This document shows positions 5,904-13,806 of a stretch of 19,020 nt of DNA, in pieces. This DNA is from Pseudomonadota bacterium (lineage in GTDB: Bacteria; Pseudomonadota; Alphaproteobacteria; Rhizobiales; Hyphomicrobiaceae). Below the pieces are notes generated by a model that searched no databases, was not told where the DNA came from, and worked only from the letters and a program-made list of their open reading frames with translations. Both the position numbers and the translations under genes were made by a program. The stretch covers positions 1-19,020 of the forward strand of contig JAEXXM010000085.1 in assembly GCA_023405815.1 (NCBI GenBank). The letters are read 5' to 3'. Position 1 is the stretch's first letter. Each line of letters begins with the position of its first letter.

Positions 5904-8276
5904 ATGACGAATCTCATCGCACTGCCGAACGGAACTGAGCTGGTAGGCGACTATCGCATCGAGCGGGTGCTGGGTGCCGGCGGATTCGGCGTGACGTATC
6001 TCGCCGATGAGATCGCGCTCGCCCGCATGGTGACGATAAAGGAGTATTTTCCGAGCGATATCGCCGCGCGCGATGGCGGCATCGATGCCGTGCCCCGCTC
6101 CCAGGACTGCGCCGGCGACTACCGCTGGGGCCTCGACCGCTTCATCGAGGAGGCGCAGACCCTCGCCAAGTTCGACCACTCCAATATCGTCCGCGTCTAT
6201 CGCTACTTCCGCGCCAACAACACCGGCTACATGGTGCTCCACTTCGAGGAGGGCCAGAGCCTCAAGGCGTGGCTCAAGTCGCTCGGCCGCGCGCCACGCC
6301 AGAAGGAGCTGGACTCTATCCTCGCGCCGCTCTTGGACGCGCTGGAGCTGATCCACAAATCGGATTTCCTGCACCGCGATATCGCGCCCGATAACATCAT
6401 CATCCGCAAGGCCGGCGACCCCGTGCTGATCGACTTCGGCTCGGCTCGCGGCGAGATCGCCTCTCACACCAAGACCGTGTCGGCGCTGGTCAAGCCGGGT
6501 TACAGCCCTTACGAGCAATACGCCGAGACGAGCCGCCAGCAGGGACCGTGGACCGACATCTACGCCCTCGGCGGCACGCTCTATCACGCCATAACTGGAA
6601 AGCGGCCGCCCGATGCGCCCTCGCGCATGGTCAAGGACGAGTTCGTGCCCGCGCGCGAGGCGGCTCTCAGCTCCTATCGCACCGGATTCCTGAAGGCGAT
6701 CGATAAGGCCTTGGCGCTGACGGTCGACGCGCGTCCGCAGTCGATCGCAGCCTGGCGCAACGAGTTGTTCGCGCCCGATCCGGTGCGCACGCGCTGGCTC
6801 GGCCGTGGAAAGAGCAAGCAGGAAGCGCCCGAGGAGGCGGAGCCGGTTGCCGCCCCGGCGGCGCCAACTGTTGCCGCCACTGTCCCCATCGCCGCCGCTC
6901 CCACCCCGGAGCCGCCGCCCCCCGCGCCCCCGACGACCCCGGCCGCCCCAGCCCCCGCTATCGCGGAGCTGCCGACGCCGAAAGGCGGCCTGCTCGACTT
7001 GCTCGAGGGGCTGCGCAGGAAGCCGGGCATCGAGGTGAAGCCGGCGCCGGTCCCTGCTCCCGCTGCCGCCACGAAGGTTGAGCCCCCGCCAGCCGCCGCA
7101 AAGAAGAAATCGCAGTCGAAGAAGCCCATCCCCAAGGAGCGCGCGCTCGTCGTCGTCAAGGCGCCTGCACGCGCGCGACCCCGCCGTTTGAAGGGGAGCC
7201 GCCCTAGCCTGTTGCCGATCTTCTTCAAGCTGCTCGTCGGCGTCGGCGTCGCCAGCGCCGCCGTCGCCATGCAGGACCGCTTCCCGCAGTTCGAGAGCCG
7301 CGGCTCGGGCATCACCACCGGCACGACCAACCCGGTCAACCCGGCTGCGCAAGCTCAGGCCCAGCCGCCGGCTCCCGTCACGCCGATTGCCGAGATCAAT
7401 GCGCACCGCGGCTCCGTCTCCGGCGCCGTGTACACCGAGGACGGGCGCCAGATCATCACCACCGGCGCCGATGGAGCGATGAAGCTGTGGGACGCGAGTT
7501 CCCACGGCCTCGTCCGCACCATCGAGCTCGACGACGGCCCGGCAACCGCCCTGGCAATCAGCGGCCGCCGCGCTCTTACCGGCCACGCCAACGGCAAGGT
7601 GGTCCTGTGGGACATCGACAAGGCCGAGAAGATCGCCACAGTCCACCGCAACGAGGCGAACATTTGGTCGGTCGCCTTCACCGGCGATCCCGATCGCTTC
7701 GCCACCGCCAGCCACGACTGGAAGGTGACGCTGTGGGACGCACGCCAGCCGTCGGCGCCGCTGACGGTGCTCGACGGCCATGAGAATGCCGTGCAGGCCC
7801 TCGCCTATGCCCCGCAACAGCTTCTGCTGGCCTCGGGCAGTGCTGACAAGACCGTCCGCGTCTGGAACCTCGACACGCTGAGCTTGAAGCGCAGCTACTC
7901 CGGCCCGCGCGATTTCATCACGTCGCTCGCCTTCTCCAACAGCGGAAAGCTGCTTGCAGCGGGCGCTCTCGACGGCCGCATTCACATCTGGTCTGTTCTG
8001 TCATCGCGGCGCTTGCGCGGGCTCACGGGCCATCGCGGCCGCGTCGCCGACGTCGCGTTCTCCCCATCGGGCGATGAGCTCGCGTCAGCGGGCGAGGACG
8101 GCACCGTCCGGCTGTGGAACCTGCCGCGCGGACTCATCACCCGCGCTCTCACCGGCCATGTCGGCGGCGCAACCGTCGTCGCCTTCGCGCCCGACGGCCA
8201 GCACCTGATCTCGGCCGGCGTCGACGGACGCGTGCGCGTGTGGGCAATTCCGCTCGGCCCGATCGCACGAGAATAG
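5904..8276 (+). CDS. Membrane Ser/Thr protein kinase with C-terminal WD40 beta-propeller
   Basis: The 790-residue protein combines an N-terminal Hanks-type kinase (about 13-288), a Pro/Ala-rich linker (290-430), one transmembrane helix (about 437-455) and seven WD40 repeats (about 495-785), enough for one closed propeller. Kinase motifs are GAGGFG (24-29), the KEYFP variant with Lys46, paired Glu82/83, HRDIAPDN (157-164, catalytic Asp159), DFGSAR (177-182) and GYSPYEQY in place of APE. The HRD-x-K lysine is Ala. Propeller blades end in KLWD, VLWD, TLWD, RVWN, HIWS, RLWN and RVWA. A basic stretch before the helix puts the kinase inside and the propeller outside, which suggests a ligand-sensing receptor kinase. 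The linker has a conserved-looking island, KGGLLDLLEGLRRKPG (360-375). The ATG at 5904 follows CGGAGA. The adjacent FHA and PP2C genes are likely reader and eraser partners. Confidence 0.94.
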   Translation: MTNLIALPNGTELVGDYRIERVLGAGGFGVTYLADEIALARMVTIKEYFPSDIAARDGGIDAVPRSQDCAGDYRWGLDRFIEEAQTLAKFDHSNIVRVYRYFRANNTGYMVLHFEEGQSLKAWLKSLGRAPRQKELDSILAPLLDALELIHKSDFLHRDIAPDNIIIRKAGDPVLIDFGSARGEIASHTKTVSALVKPGYSPYEQYAETSRQQGPWTDIYALGGTLYHAITGKRPPDAPSRMVKDEFVPAREAALSSYRTGFLKAIDKALALTVDARPQSIAAWRNELFAPDPVRTRWLGRGKSKQEAPEEAEPVAAPAAPTVAATVPIAAAPTPEPPPPAPPTTPAAPAPAIAELPTPKGGLLDLLEGLRRKPGIEVKPAPVPAPAAATKVEPPPAAAKKKSQSKKPIPKERALVVVKAPARARPRRLKGSRPSLLPIFFKLLVGVGVASAAVAMQDRFPQFESRGSGITTGTTNPVNPAAQAQAQPPAPVTPIAEINAHRGSVSGAVYTEDGRQIITTGADGAMKLWDASSHGLVRTIELDDGPATALAISGRRALTGHANGKVVLWDIDKAEKIATVHRNEANIWSVAFTGDPDRFATASHDWKVTLWDARQPSAPLTVLDGHENAVQALAYAPQQLLLASGSADKTVRVWNLDTLSLKRSYSGPRDFITSLAFSNSGKLLAAGALDGRIHIWSVLSSRRLRGLTGHRGRVADVAFSPSGDELASAGEDGTVRLWNLPRGLITRALTGHVGGATVVAFAPDGQHLISAGVDGRVRVWAIPLGPIARE

Positions 8277-8430
8277 TTGCACTTTTTCGCGCTTTTGCTG
8301 CTGCCGCCTCGGCCTTCATGCACAGCTTGTCACGCGGGACGGCGAGCCGCATCCGTTTGTCTCGACGCCGTCGTCGAAGCGCGCCAGAATGCGCCCGCGA
8401 TCAGAAATAACAAACGCATAAGCGGGTGCC

Positions 8431-9825
8431 ATGGACTTGGACGCAGTTCTTCTGGCCCGTATCCAGTTCGCCTTCACGGTCTCGTTCCACATCATATTCC
8501 CGAGCTTCACGATCGGGCTTGCGGCTTTTATCGCCACGCTCCTGGTGCGCTGGCGTCTGACGGGTCGCGATCACCTGCACCGACTCGCACGCTTCTGGAC
8601 CAAGATCTTCGCCGTCTCCTTTGCCATGGGCGTCGTCTCCGGCATCGTCATGTCGTACGAGTTCGGCACCAACTGGAGCAACTTCTCCGTCGTCGTCGGC
8701 AACGTTCTCGGCCCGCTTCTCGGCTACGAAGTGCTGACGGCATTCTTCCTCGAGGCGACCTTCCTCGGCATCATGCTGTTCGGCTGGAAGCGCGTGCCGC
8801 CGAACATCCACGTGCTTGCTGCCGTTCTCGTCGCTGTCGGTACGTCGCTGTCGGCCTTCTGGATACTCTCCGCCAATAGCTGGATGCAAACACCCGCGGG
8901 TCACGAGGTACGCGACGGCATCGCCTATCCCGTCGATTGGCTGGCAGTGATCTTCAATCCGAGCTTCCCCTATCGCTTCGCGCATATGTTCACCGCTGCC
9001 TACCTCACCACCTCGCTGGTGGTGCTGGCGGTCGGCTGCCGCTATCTCATCAATGGCCGCTTCCCCGAGGAGGCGAAGACCATGGTGCGCATGGGGCTTG
9101 GCATGGTCGCCATTCTTGCTCCGCTACAGGTATTCATCGGCGACCAGCACGGCCTCAACACGCTGGAGCATCAGCCGGCCAAGGTTGCCGCCATCGAGAG
9201 CCACTGGGACGGATCGAAGCCCGCGCCGCTCGTCCTCTTCGCCATCCCGAACTCGGCGGAGGAGAAAAATGACTTCGAGATCTCCATCCCCTATGGCGCG
9301 AGTTGGGTCCTCACCCACAGCGCGGATGGCCTGTTTCCTGGCCTAAAGCAGTTCAAGCCCGAGGATCGCCCGCCGGTCTTTCCGGTGTTCCTCGCCTTTC
9401 GGCTGATGGTCGGCCTCGGCGTGGTCATGCTGGCGATCGGCTTTGTCGGCGCATGGCTTTGGTTCCGCGGACGCCTGTTCGAGACGCAGTGGTACCTGAA
9501 GTACGTGCAGTACGCCTGGCCGCTCGGCTTCATCGCCATTCTCGCCGGCTGGTACGTCACCGAGATAGGACGTCAGCCCTGGATAGCCTCCGGCATACTG
9601 CGAACCGCCGACGCAGCCTCCCCTGTCGCCTTCTCGGCGGTCCTGCTCGGCCTCGTTCTCTTCGTCGTCGTCTACGGCATCGTGTTCTCGATGGGCATCT
9701 ACTACATCAATCGCCTTATAGAATACGGACCCAAGGGCGCTGCCGCAGAGACGCCTGAAGGGCTTCCCTCGCGACCGCTCACAGCTGCCGAGCCGGCGGC
9801 GCACGACGCCATCGAGGGGACCTGA
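8431..9825 (+). CDS. Cytochrome bd-type ubiquinol oxidase subunit I (CIO type)
   Basis: Subunit I of the bd-family terminal oxidase is an inner-membrane protein that oxidises quinol and carries hemes b558, b595 and d. The haem ligands expected from E. coli CydA are present: His20 (SFHIIFPSF), His185 (YRFAHMFTAAYL) and Met326 (AFRLMVGLG). Glu100 and Glu108 (GYEVLTAFFLEA) are also visible. The Q-loop begins with GDQHGLNTLEHQPAKVAAIE (Lys251, Glu256), but the protein is only 464 residues and lacks the long Q-loop insert of E. coli CydA (522). This fits the short-loop, cyanide-insensitive CioA type. GWYVTEIGRQPW is at 373-384. The ATG at 8431 has a weak Shine-Dalgarno; the 154-bp upstream gap probably holds the promoter. 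The partner subunit follows after 3 bp. Confidence 0.95.
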   Translation: MDLDAVLLARIQFAFTVSFHIIFPSFTIGLAAFIATLLVRWRLTGRDHLHRLARFWTKIFAVSFAMGVVSGIVMSYEFGTNWSNFSVVVGNVLGPLLGYEVLTAFFLEATFLGIMLFGWKRVPPNIHVLAAVLVAVGTSLSAFWILSANSWMQTPAGHEVRDGIAYPVDWLAVIFNPSFPYRFAHMFTAAYLTTSLVVLAVGCRYLINGRFPEEAKTMVRMGLGMVAILAPLQVFIGDQHGLNTLEHQPAKVAAIESHWDGSKPAPLVLFAIPNSAEEKNDFEISIPYGASWVLTHSADGLFPGLKQFKPEDRPPVFPVFLAFRLMVGLGVVMLAIGFVGAWLWFRGRLFETQWYLKYVQYAWPLGFIAILAGWYVTEIGRQPWIASGILRTADAASPVAFSAVLLGLVLFVVVYGIVFSMGIYYINRLIEYGPKGAAAETPEGLPSRPLTAAEPAAHDAIEGT

Positions 9826-9828
9826 GAT

Positions 9829-10842
9829 ATGGATGCAATCGCCTATTGGCTGCCTGTCGTGTGGGCCGCGATCATCGGCATCGCCGTCGCCATGTACGTC
9901 ATCCTCGATGGTTTCGACCTCGGCCTCGGCATCCTCTTCCCCTTCACGCCCGAGGAAGAGCGCCGCGACGTGATGATGAATTCGGTCGCGCCCTTCTGGG
10001 ACGGCAACGAGACCTGGCTGGTGCTCGGCGGAGGCGGCCTGTTCGTTGCCTTCCCTCTCGCCTACGGCGTCATCATGTCGGGGCTCTACCTGCCCATCAT
10101 CCTGATGCTGCTCGGTCTCATCTTCCGCGGCGTCGCCTTTGAGTTCCGCTGGACGGCGAAGCCGAGCCATCGCTTCTGGGACGACGCGTTCGCGTGGGGC
10201 TCGATCGTTGCCGCCTTCATGCAAGGCGTGGTGCTGGGTGGCTTCCTGCAGGGCATCACCGTCGAGAACCGCCAGTTCGCCGGCGGCGCTCTCGACTGGT
10301 TCGCCCCGTTCCCGCTTTTCACCGGCGTGGCGCTGGTCGTCGGCTATGCCTTGCTCGGCACGACATGGCTGGTGATGAAGACGGAGGGCGAGCTTGCTGT
10401 GAATGCACGGCGCTGGGCTCAGTACCTTCTGCTCGCCGTGCTCGTGATCATGGCCATCATCAGCCTGTGGACGCCGCTCGCCTTCGATCGCATCGCCGAG
10501 CGCTGGTTTACCTGGCCGAACCTGATCTATCTGTCGCCGGTTCCGCTGCTCACCGCGGCGGCGGCTTTCGCTTGTTGGCACGGGCTGGCGACCGGACGCG
10601 AGGTGACGCCGTTCCTGTCTGCCGTAGCGCTCTTCCTGCTCGGCTTCCTCGGCCTCGCCATCTCGAACGTGCCTTATCTCGTTCCGCCGACGCTGACCTT
10701 CTGGGACACGGCCGCCGTGCCGCAGTCGCAGATATTCATGCTCATCGGCGTCCTCATCATGCTGCCCCTCATCCTCGGCTATACGGTGTTCGTCTATTGG
10801 ACCTTCCGCGGCAAGGTGCGCGAGGGTGAGGGCTACCACTAG
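9829..10842 (+). CDS. Cytochrome bd-type ubiquinol oxidase subunit II (CIO type)
   Basis: This is subunit II of the same oxidase, a 337-residue polytopic membrane protein of normal length. Family motifs are DGFDLGLG (27-34), WDGNETWLVLGGGG (57-70), FRGVAFEFRW (99-108) and a C-terminal hydrophobic segment ending in VYWTFRGKV. The start at 9829 lies three bases after the subunit I stop and is preceded by GAGGGGA, so the two are translated from one message. No cydDC transporter genes or CydX-like small subunit follow; the next ORF is unrelated. The complex gives high-affinity or cyanide-tolerant respiration, depending on type. Confidence 0.95.
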   Translation: MDAIAYWLPVVWAAIIGIAVAMYVILDGFDLGLGILFPFTPEEERRDVMMNSVAPFWDGNETWLVLGGGGLFVAFPLAYGVIMSGLYLPIILMLLGLIFRGVAFEFRWTAKPSHRFWDDAFAWGSIVAAFMQGVVLGGFLQGITVENRQFAGGALDWFAPFPLFTGVALVVGYALLGTTWLVMKTEGELAVNARRWAQYLLLAVLVIMAIISLWTPLAFDRIAERWFTWPNLIYLSPVPLLTAAAAFACWHGLATGREVTPFLSAVALFLLGFLGLAISNVPYLVPPTLTFWDTAAVPQSQIFMLIGVLIMLPLILGYTVFVYWTFRGKVREGEGYH

Positions 10843-10961
10843 TCTGACCGCCGCAGGGACGCCGAGCCCTGCCATGATGTCGTACCGGTTCGCTGGAACC
10901 CTTCGATTCGCGTCGGCGACTCGTTGCCGTCGCCAGTTCCCAATCGAGGTTTGGAGGCCGC

Positions 10962-12422
10962 ATGCTCGGCTGGCGCAAACGCAACGACGGCTTTGAGTGG
11001 CGCGAATACGTTCGCACCACCATCCTCGTGCGCCGCAAGCAGCGCCGCGATCGCATCGGCGAGGCGGGCCGCGCGGCTGTCGAGAACGTCAAGGAGGCAG
11101 GCCAGCGCGGAGTCGCCGCCGGCGCCGAGGGTGCCAAGGCTGTCGGGCGCGGTGCCGTCAACCTCGGCCAGCAGGGCGCGATGATGGGTGCCGCCGGAGC
11201 CAAGGCCGTCGGCGAAGGTCTCTTCCACTACGGCAAGGAAGGCGCGAGGCTCGGAGCTGCCGGTGCGCAGGCCGGCGCCGAAAAGCTGCGCGCCGCCATA
11301 CCGGTGGCAGGCAACTATCTGCAGCGCGCCGGCGCCGGCATCCTCTATACGCTCGCTTACACCTGGGCCGTGCTGCGCACGCTTGCCGGTATTGTCGCGG
11401 ACTACCTTGGACCGCCGCTGTCGCCGGTTGCTCGTTTCTTGCGGCAGCCGGGAATCCGCCTGGCGGTGCTCATCGCCGGTGGCGTGGCGCTGCTCGGCGG
11501 TATCATCCGCGCATTCGCCAACGGTTTTGAGCGCGATACCTGGATCGCCCTTCTCGTTGGCATCGGTCTGCTTGGGGCGCTGATCCTGGCGCATGGCCCT
11601 GCCGGCATGCCCGCATGGCTTTCGACGCCCTTCGCTGCCGCCTTCGGTCGCGCGCGAGGCTTTCTCGAGAGCGCCGCAGGTAAGCCCGCATTCCAGAAGG
11701 GCATCGCCGTCCTGGTGCTGGCGCTCCTTGTCGGTTGCGGCCTCTACCTGTGGGCCCCGACGTCGCGGGACGTGGAACCGACGCAGGTACGTGCCCGTGG
11801 CGAAAGCCGTCCGTTGTCGAGCACAGCCGATATTGAAGGTCGGGGCACGGCAATCACCGGCGATACGCTGCGCGTCGGTAAGACGTTTGTGCGTCTTGAT
11901 GGCATCGAGGCGCCGCTGCCCGATCAGACTTGCGATGACGCAAGCGGACGCAAGTGGACCTGCGGAGAGGCCGCGCGCCAAGCCCTCGCCCGCGCGCTGC
12001 GGTCTGGACGCGTCGCTTGCGACCTCTCCGGCGACGGCGAGCTAAGGGCAGGAAATTGCCGCGTGAATGATACCGACGTCGCCGCAGAGCTGGTGCGCGG
12101 CGGCCACGTGTTTGCTGCGACCGGGCTGTTCGCTCCCTATGGCACGGAGGAGAGCGAGGCGCGCGCAGACAAGTCCGGCCTTTGGACCGGCGAAGCTTTC
12201 CGACCGTCCGAATACCGCGATCGGAAGTGGGAGGACGCAAAGCGCGCGGCGCCGGATGGATGTCCGATCAAAGGAAGCGTGCGCGGCGGCCGCCGCCTCT
12301 ACGTCTTGCCGTGGGCGCGCGGTTACGACGAGGTGCGCGTCACGAAGAGCCGCGGAGAGCGATGGTTCTGTTCGGAGGCGGACGCGCTCGAGGCCGGCTT
12401 CAAGCCCGCCCAGCAATCCTGA
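10962..12422 (+). CDS. Membrane protein with staphylococcal-nuclease-like and C-terminal 'sunset'-type domains
   Basis: The 486-residue protein starts with a basic segment and a Gly/Ala-rich helical repeat region (about 35-110; recurring GAAGAKAVGEG and GAEGAKAVGRG). Hydrophobic helices follow at about 165-185, 193-211 and 247-265. The SNase-like OB-fold (291-420) begins with GTAITGDTLRVGKTFVRLDGIEAP. The C-terminal 434-483 segment has the CPIKG...LYVLP...ERWFCSEADALEAGFKPA pattern seen in 'sunset' domains attached to nucleases. The nuclease Arg in VRLDGIEAP is present, but the usual E of the D-x-P-E segment and the Y-G-R motif are not seen (here LRAGNCRVND). Activity is therefore uncertain. 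ATG 10962 follows GGAGG by four bases. The gene stands alone, 119 bp after the oxidase operon. Substrate and role are unknown. Confidence 0.8.
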   Translation: MLGWRKRNDGFEWREYVRTTILVRRKQRRDRIGEAGRAAVENVKEAGQRGVAAGAEGAKAVGRGAVNLGQQGAMMGAAGAKAVGEGLFHYGKEGARLGAAGAQAGAEKLRAAIPVAGNYLQRAGAGILYTLAYTWAVLRTLAGIVADYLGPPLSPVARFLRQPGIRLAVLIAGGVALLGGIIRAFANGFERDTWIALLVGIGLLGALILAHGPAGMPAWLSTPFAAAFGRARGFLESAAGKPAFQKGIAVLVLALLVGCGLYLWAPTSRDVEPTQVRARGESRPLSSTADIEGRGTAITGDTLRVGKTFVRLDGIEAPLPDQTCDDASGRKWTCGEAARQALARALRSGRVACDLSGDGELRAGNCRVNDTDVAAELVRGGHVFAATGLFAPYGTEESEARADKSGLWTGEAFRPSEYRDRKWEDAKRAAPDGCPIKGSVRGGRRLYVLPWARGYDEVRVTKSRGERWFCSEADALEAGFKPAQQS

Positions 12423-12434
12423 TGCCTGAGGCAG

Positions 12435-12510
12435 AAAAGGAAAGCCCGCGCTCCGGGGGAAGAGCGCGGGCTGCGATGCGTGACGCCGCTTAGGGGGGAC
12501 AGGTGGGAGG
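12435..12510 (-). ncRNA. Candidate small RNA with C-rich loop terminator hairpin (copy B)
   Basis: On the minus strand an 11-bp perfect stem, AGCCCGCGCTC (12472-12462) with GAGCGCGGGCT (12453-12443), closes the 8-base loop TTCCCCCG. It is followed by TTCCTTTT, an interrupted U-tract. Twenty bases upstream is GTCCCCCCTAA (12500 downward) and then CCCTCCCACC. Copy A at 3184-3270 has the same arrangement: GTCCCCCCT, a gap of 20-24 bases, then a GC stem with an 8-base TNCCCCCG loop. The stem sequences differ while loops and the upstream motif are kept, as expected of an sRNA family. It lies between the converging SNase and protease genes and could be an independent RNA or the 3' end of the protease mRNA. 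The 5' end is undetermined. Confidence 0.55.
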
Positions 12511-12521
12511 GCGCCACGTTC

Positions 12522-12541
12522 GGAATACTATGAAATACTAT
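12522..12541 (+). repeat. Short tandem direct repeat, AATACTAT x2
   Basis: AATACTAT occurs twice, separated by GA (12524-12541 with neighbouring bases). It lies just upstream, on the minus strand, of the C-rich sRNA candidate B. It may be part of a promoter or a binding site, since the minus-strand reading ATAGTATT resembles an AT-rich -10 region. The rest of the 274-bp gap between the SNase and protease genes (12423-12696) shows no gene. Confidence 0.3.
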
Positions 12542-12696
12542 CGGCGGCCATTTTGCAAGGAATTCCAGGACTGCTTCCCGCAAGAGTTAAGAAACGACTT
12601 ACAATAACGTAATGTTTTCTCGCTATCTCGTAGACTTCCATTGCGCTGCAGTAACTCCTGTAAAATGGGCCTTTCTGCATCTCGAACAATGGACAC

Positions 12697-13713
12697 TTAT
12701 TGCTCTCGGTCGATGGGGCGCACCAAGACTTCGCTTGTTCCGCTGCTGCGCACAATGGTGAGCGCGACGTCTCGGTCGATCCTCCTCTCGTCCAATAGAC
12801 GGAAGAGATCGTCGACCCCGGTGATCGCCTCTCCATCGAGGCGCACGATGAGGTCGCCGTTCCGCAAGCCGGCCTGTGCTGCGGGGCTGTCTGTCTGAAT
12901 TTCGCGTATACGCACTGCGCTCGGCTGCTTCAGCTCCACGCGATAGGCGACGCGCGGCGGCAACGGCACCTGCTCGGCAACGATGCCCATGCGCGCGCGC
13001 CGCACGCGTCCGTGCGCGAGGATCTGCGTCAACACATGCAGCGCCGTGTTCGACGCCACCGAGAAGCAGATGCCCTGCGCGCCCATGATGACCGCCGTGT
13101 TGATGCCGATCACCTGACCCGCCGAGTTGGCGAGCGGGCCACCCGAATTGCCCGGATTGAGTGCCGCGTCGGTCTGGATGACGTCGCCGATGAGCCGCCC
13201 GTTCTGCGCCCGCAGCGACCGTCCCACCGCGCTGACGATGCCGGCCGTGACCGTCGACTGGAATCCGAGCGGATTGCCGATTGCAATCGCGATCTGACCC
13301 TGCCGCACCCTCTTGGAGTTTGCGAGCTGCGCCACCGGCAGTGTCTCGCTCGTCTCCCCGCGCAGCACGGCTATGTCGGTGTCGGCGTCGCGGCCGAGCA
13401 CGCGCGCGCCGAAGCGGCGTCCGTCCGACATGGAGATCGCGACGTCCTTTGCGCCGTCGATGACATGATTGTTGGTGAGGATCAGGCCGTCGGGGGAGAC
13501 AAGAACGCCCGAGCCTGTGCCTTCCGCGCGACGATCATTGCGCACGCCGCTGACCTCGACGTGCACCACCGCTGGCGCCACCGTATCCACCACGTCGACG
13601 ACGGCGCGGGAATAAGAATCAAGGAGTTGCTCGTCGCTGGCGATGCTGCCGCTTGCCGGAGCCCCAGAGCGGCTCGGCTCCGCGCTTCCAAGGAACCCTA
13701 AGACATTGCGCAT
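12697..13713 (-). CDS. HtrA/DegP-like trypsin-fold serine protease with PDZ domain
   Basis: The 338-residue protein has a trypsin-like domain (about 40-235) with the catalytic triad in HtrA context: NNHVI (His83), DADTDIAVLR (Asp113) and NPGNSGGPL (Ser190). One PDZ domain follows (about 240-330; SPAAQAGLRNGDLIVRLDGEAI). The start was set at ATG 13713 because GGGGAGA precedes it by six bases. An ATG 45 bases upstream (13758) would give a poorer ribosome site. From either start no signal peptide or membrane helix is visible, unlike DegP or DegS, so a cytoplasmic location is suggested. Proteins of this kind degrade or regulate misfolded or specific partners; the substrate is unknown. It lies 93 bp downstream of a same-strand gene (stop at 13807), so co-transcription is possible. 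Confidence 0.9.
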   Translation of the reverse strand: MRNVLGFLGSAEPSRSGAPASGSIASDEQLLDSYSRAVVDVVDTVAPAVVHVEVSGVRNDRRAEGTGSGVLVSPDGLILTNNHVIDGAKDVAISMSDGRRFGARVLGRDADTDIAVLRGETSETLPVAQLANSKRVRQGQIAIAIGNPLGFQSTVTAGIVSAVGRSLRAQNGRLIGDVIQTDAALNPGNSGGPLANSAGQVIGINTAVIMGAQGICFSVASNTALHVLTQILAHGRVRRARMGIVAEQVPLPPRVAYRVELKQPSAVRIREIQTDSPAAQAGLRNGDLIVRLDGEAITGVDDLFRLLDERRIDRDVALTIVRSSGTSEVLVRPIDREQ

Positions 13714-13806
13714 GCTTATCTCCCCTGCCGCGTTCGCCGAGGCGAGCCGCGCTTGCATTGCTGCCTGATATGGTGAGCGCAGGTAGGGGTTGGAAAGGGT
13801 GCGCGG

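Noticed and set aside
5793..7985. 730-residue open frame antisense to the kinase gene
   Set aside because: It lies wholly opposite the kinase and the divergent region, is rich in Arg/Gly/Ala with no recognisable domain, and the sense strand encodes clear kinase and WD40 motifs. Long antisense frames are expected at this GC content.
3373..8276. Type VI secretion regulatory locus (PpkA/PppA/Fha)
   Set aside because: The kinase, phosphatase and FHA combination fits, but no tss genes are present and the kinase has a WD40 propeller instead of a PpkA-type tail. The association cannot be supported from this window.
9343..10875. 510-residue open frame antisense to the oxidase genes
   Set aside because: It is highly charged (His/Arg/Glu/Asp rich) with no domain pattern, and mirrors the codon bias of membrane-protein genes on the other strand.
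10843..10961. CydX-like small subunit after the oxidase genes
   Set aside because: The only short frame here (starting near 10873) is basic and lacks a membrane helix, and it runs into the next gene out of frame.
10839..11981. 380-residue minus-strand frame opposite the SNase-type gene
   Set aside because: It has no ribosome site or family motif; the plus-strand gene has GGAGG at its start and recognisable domains.
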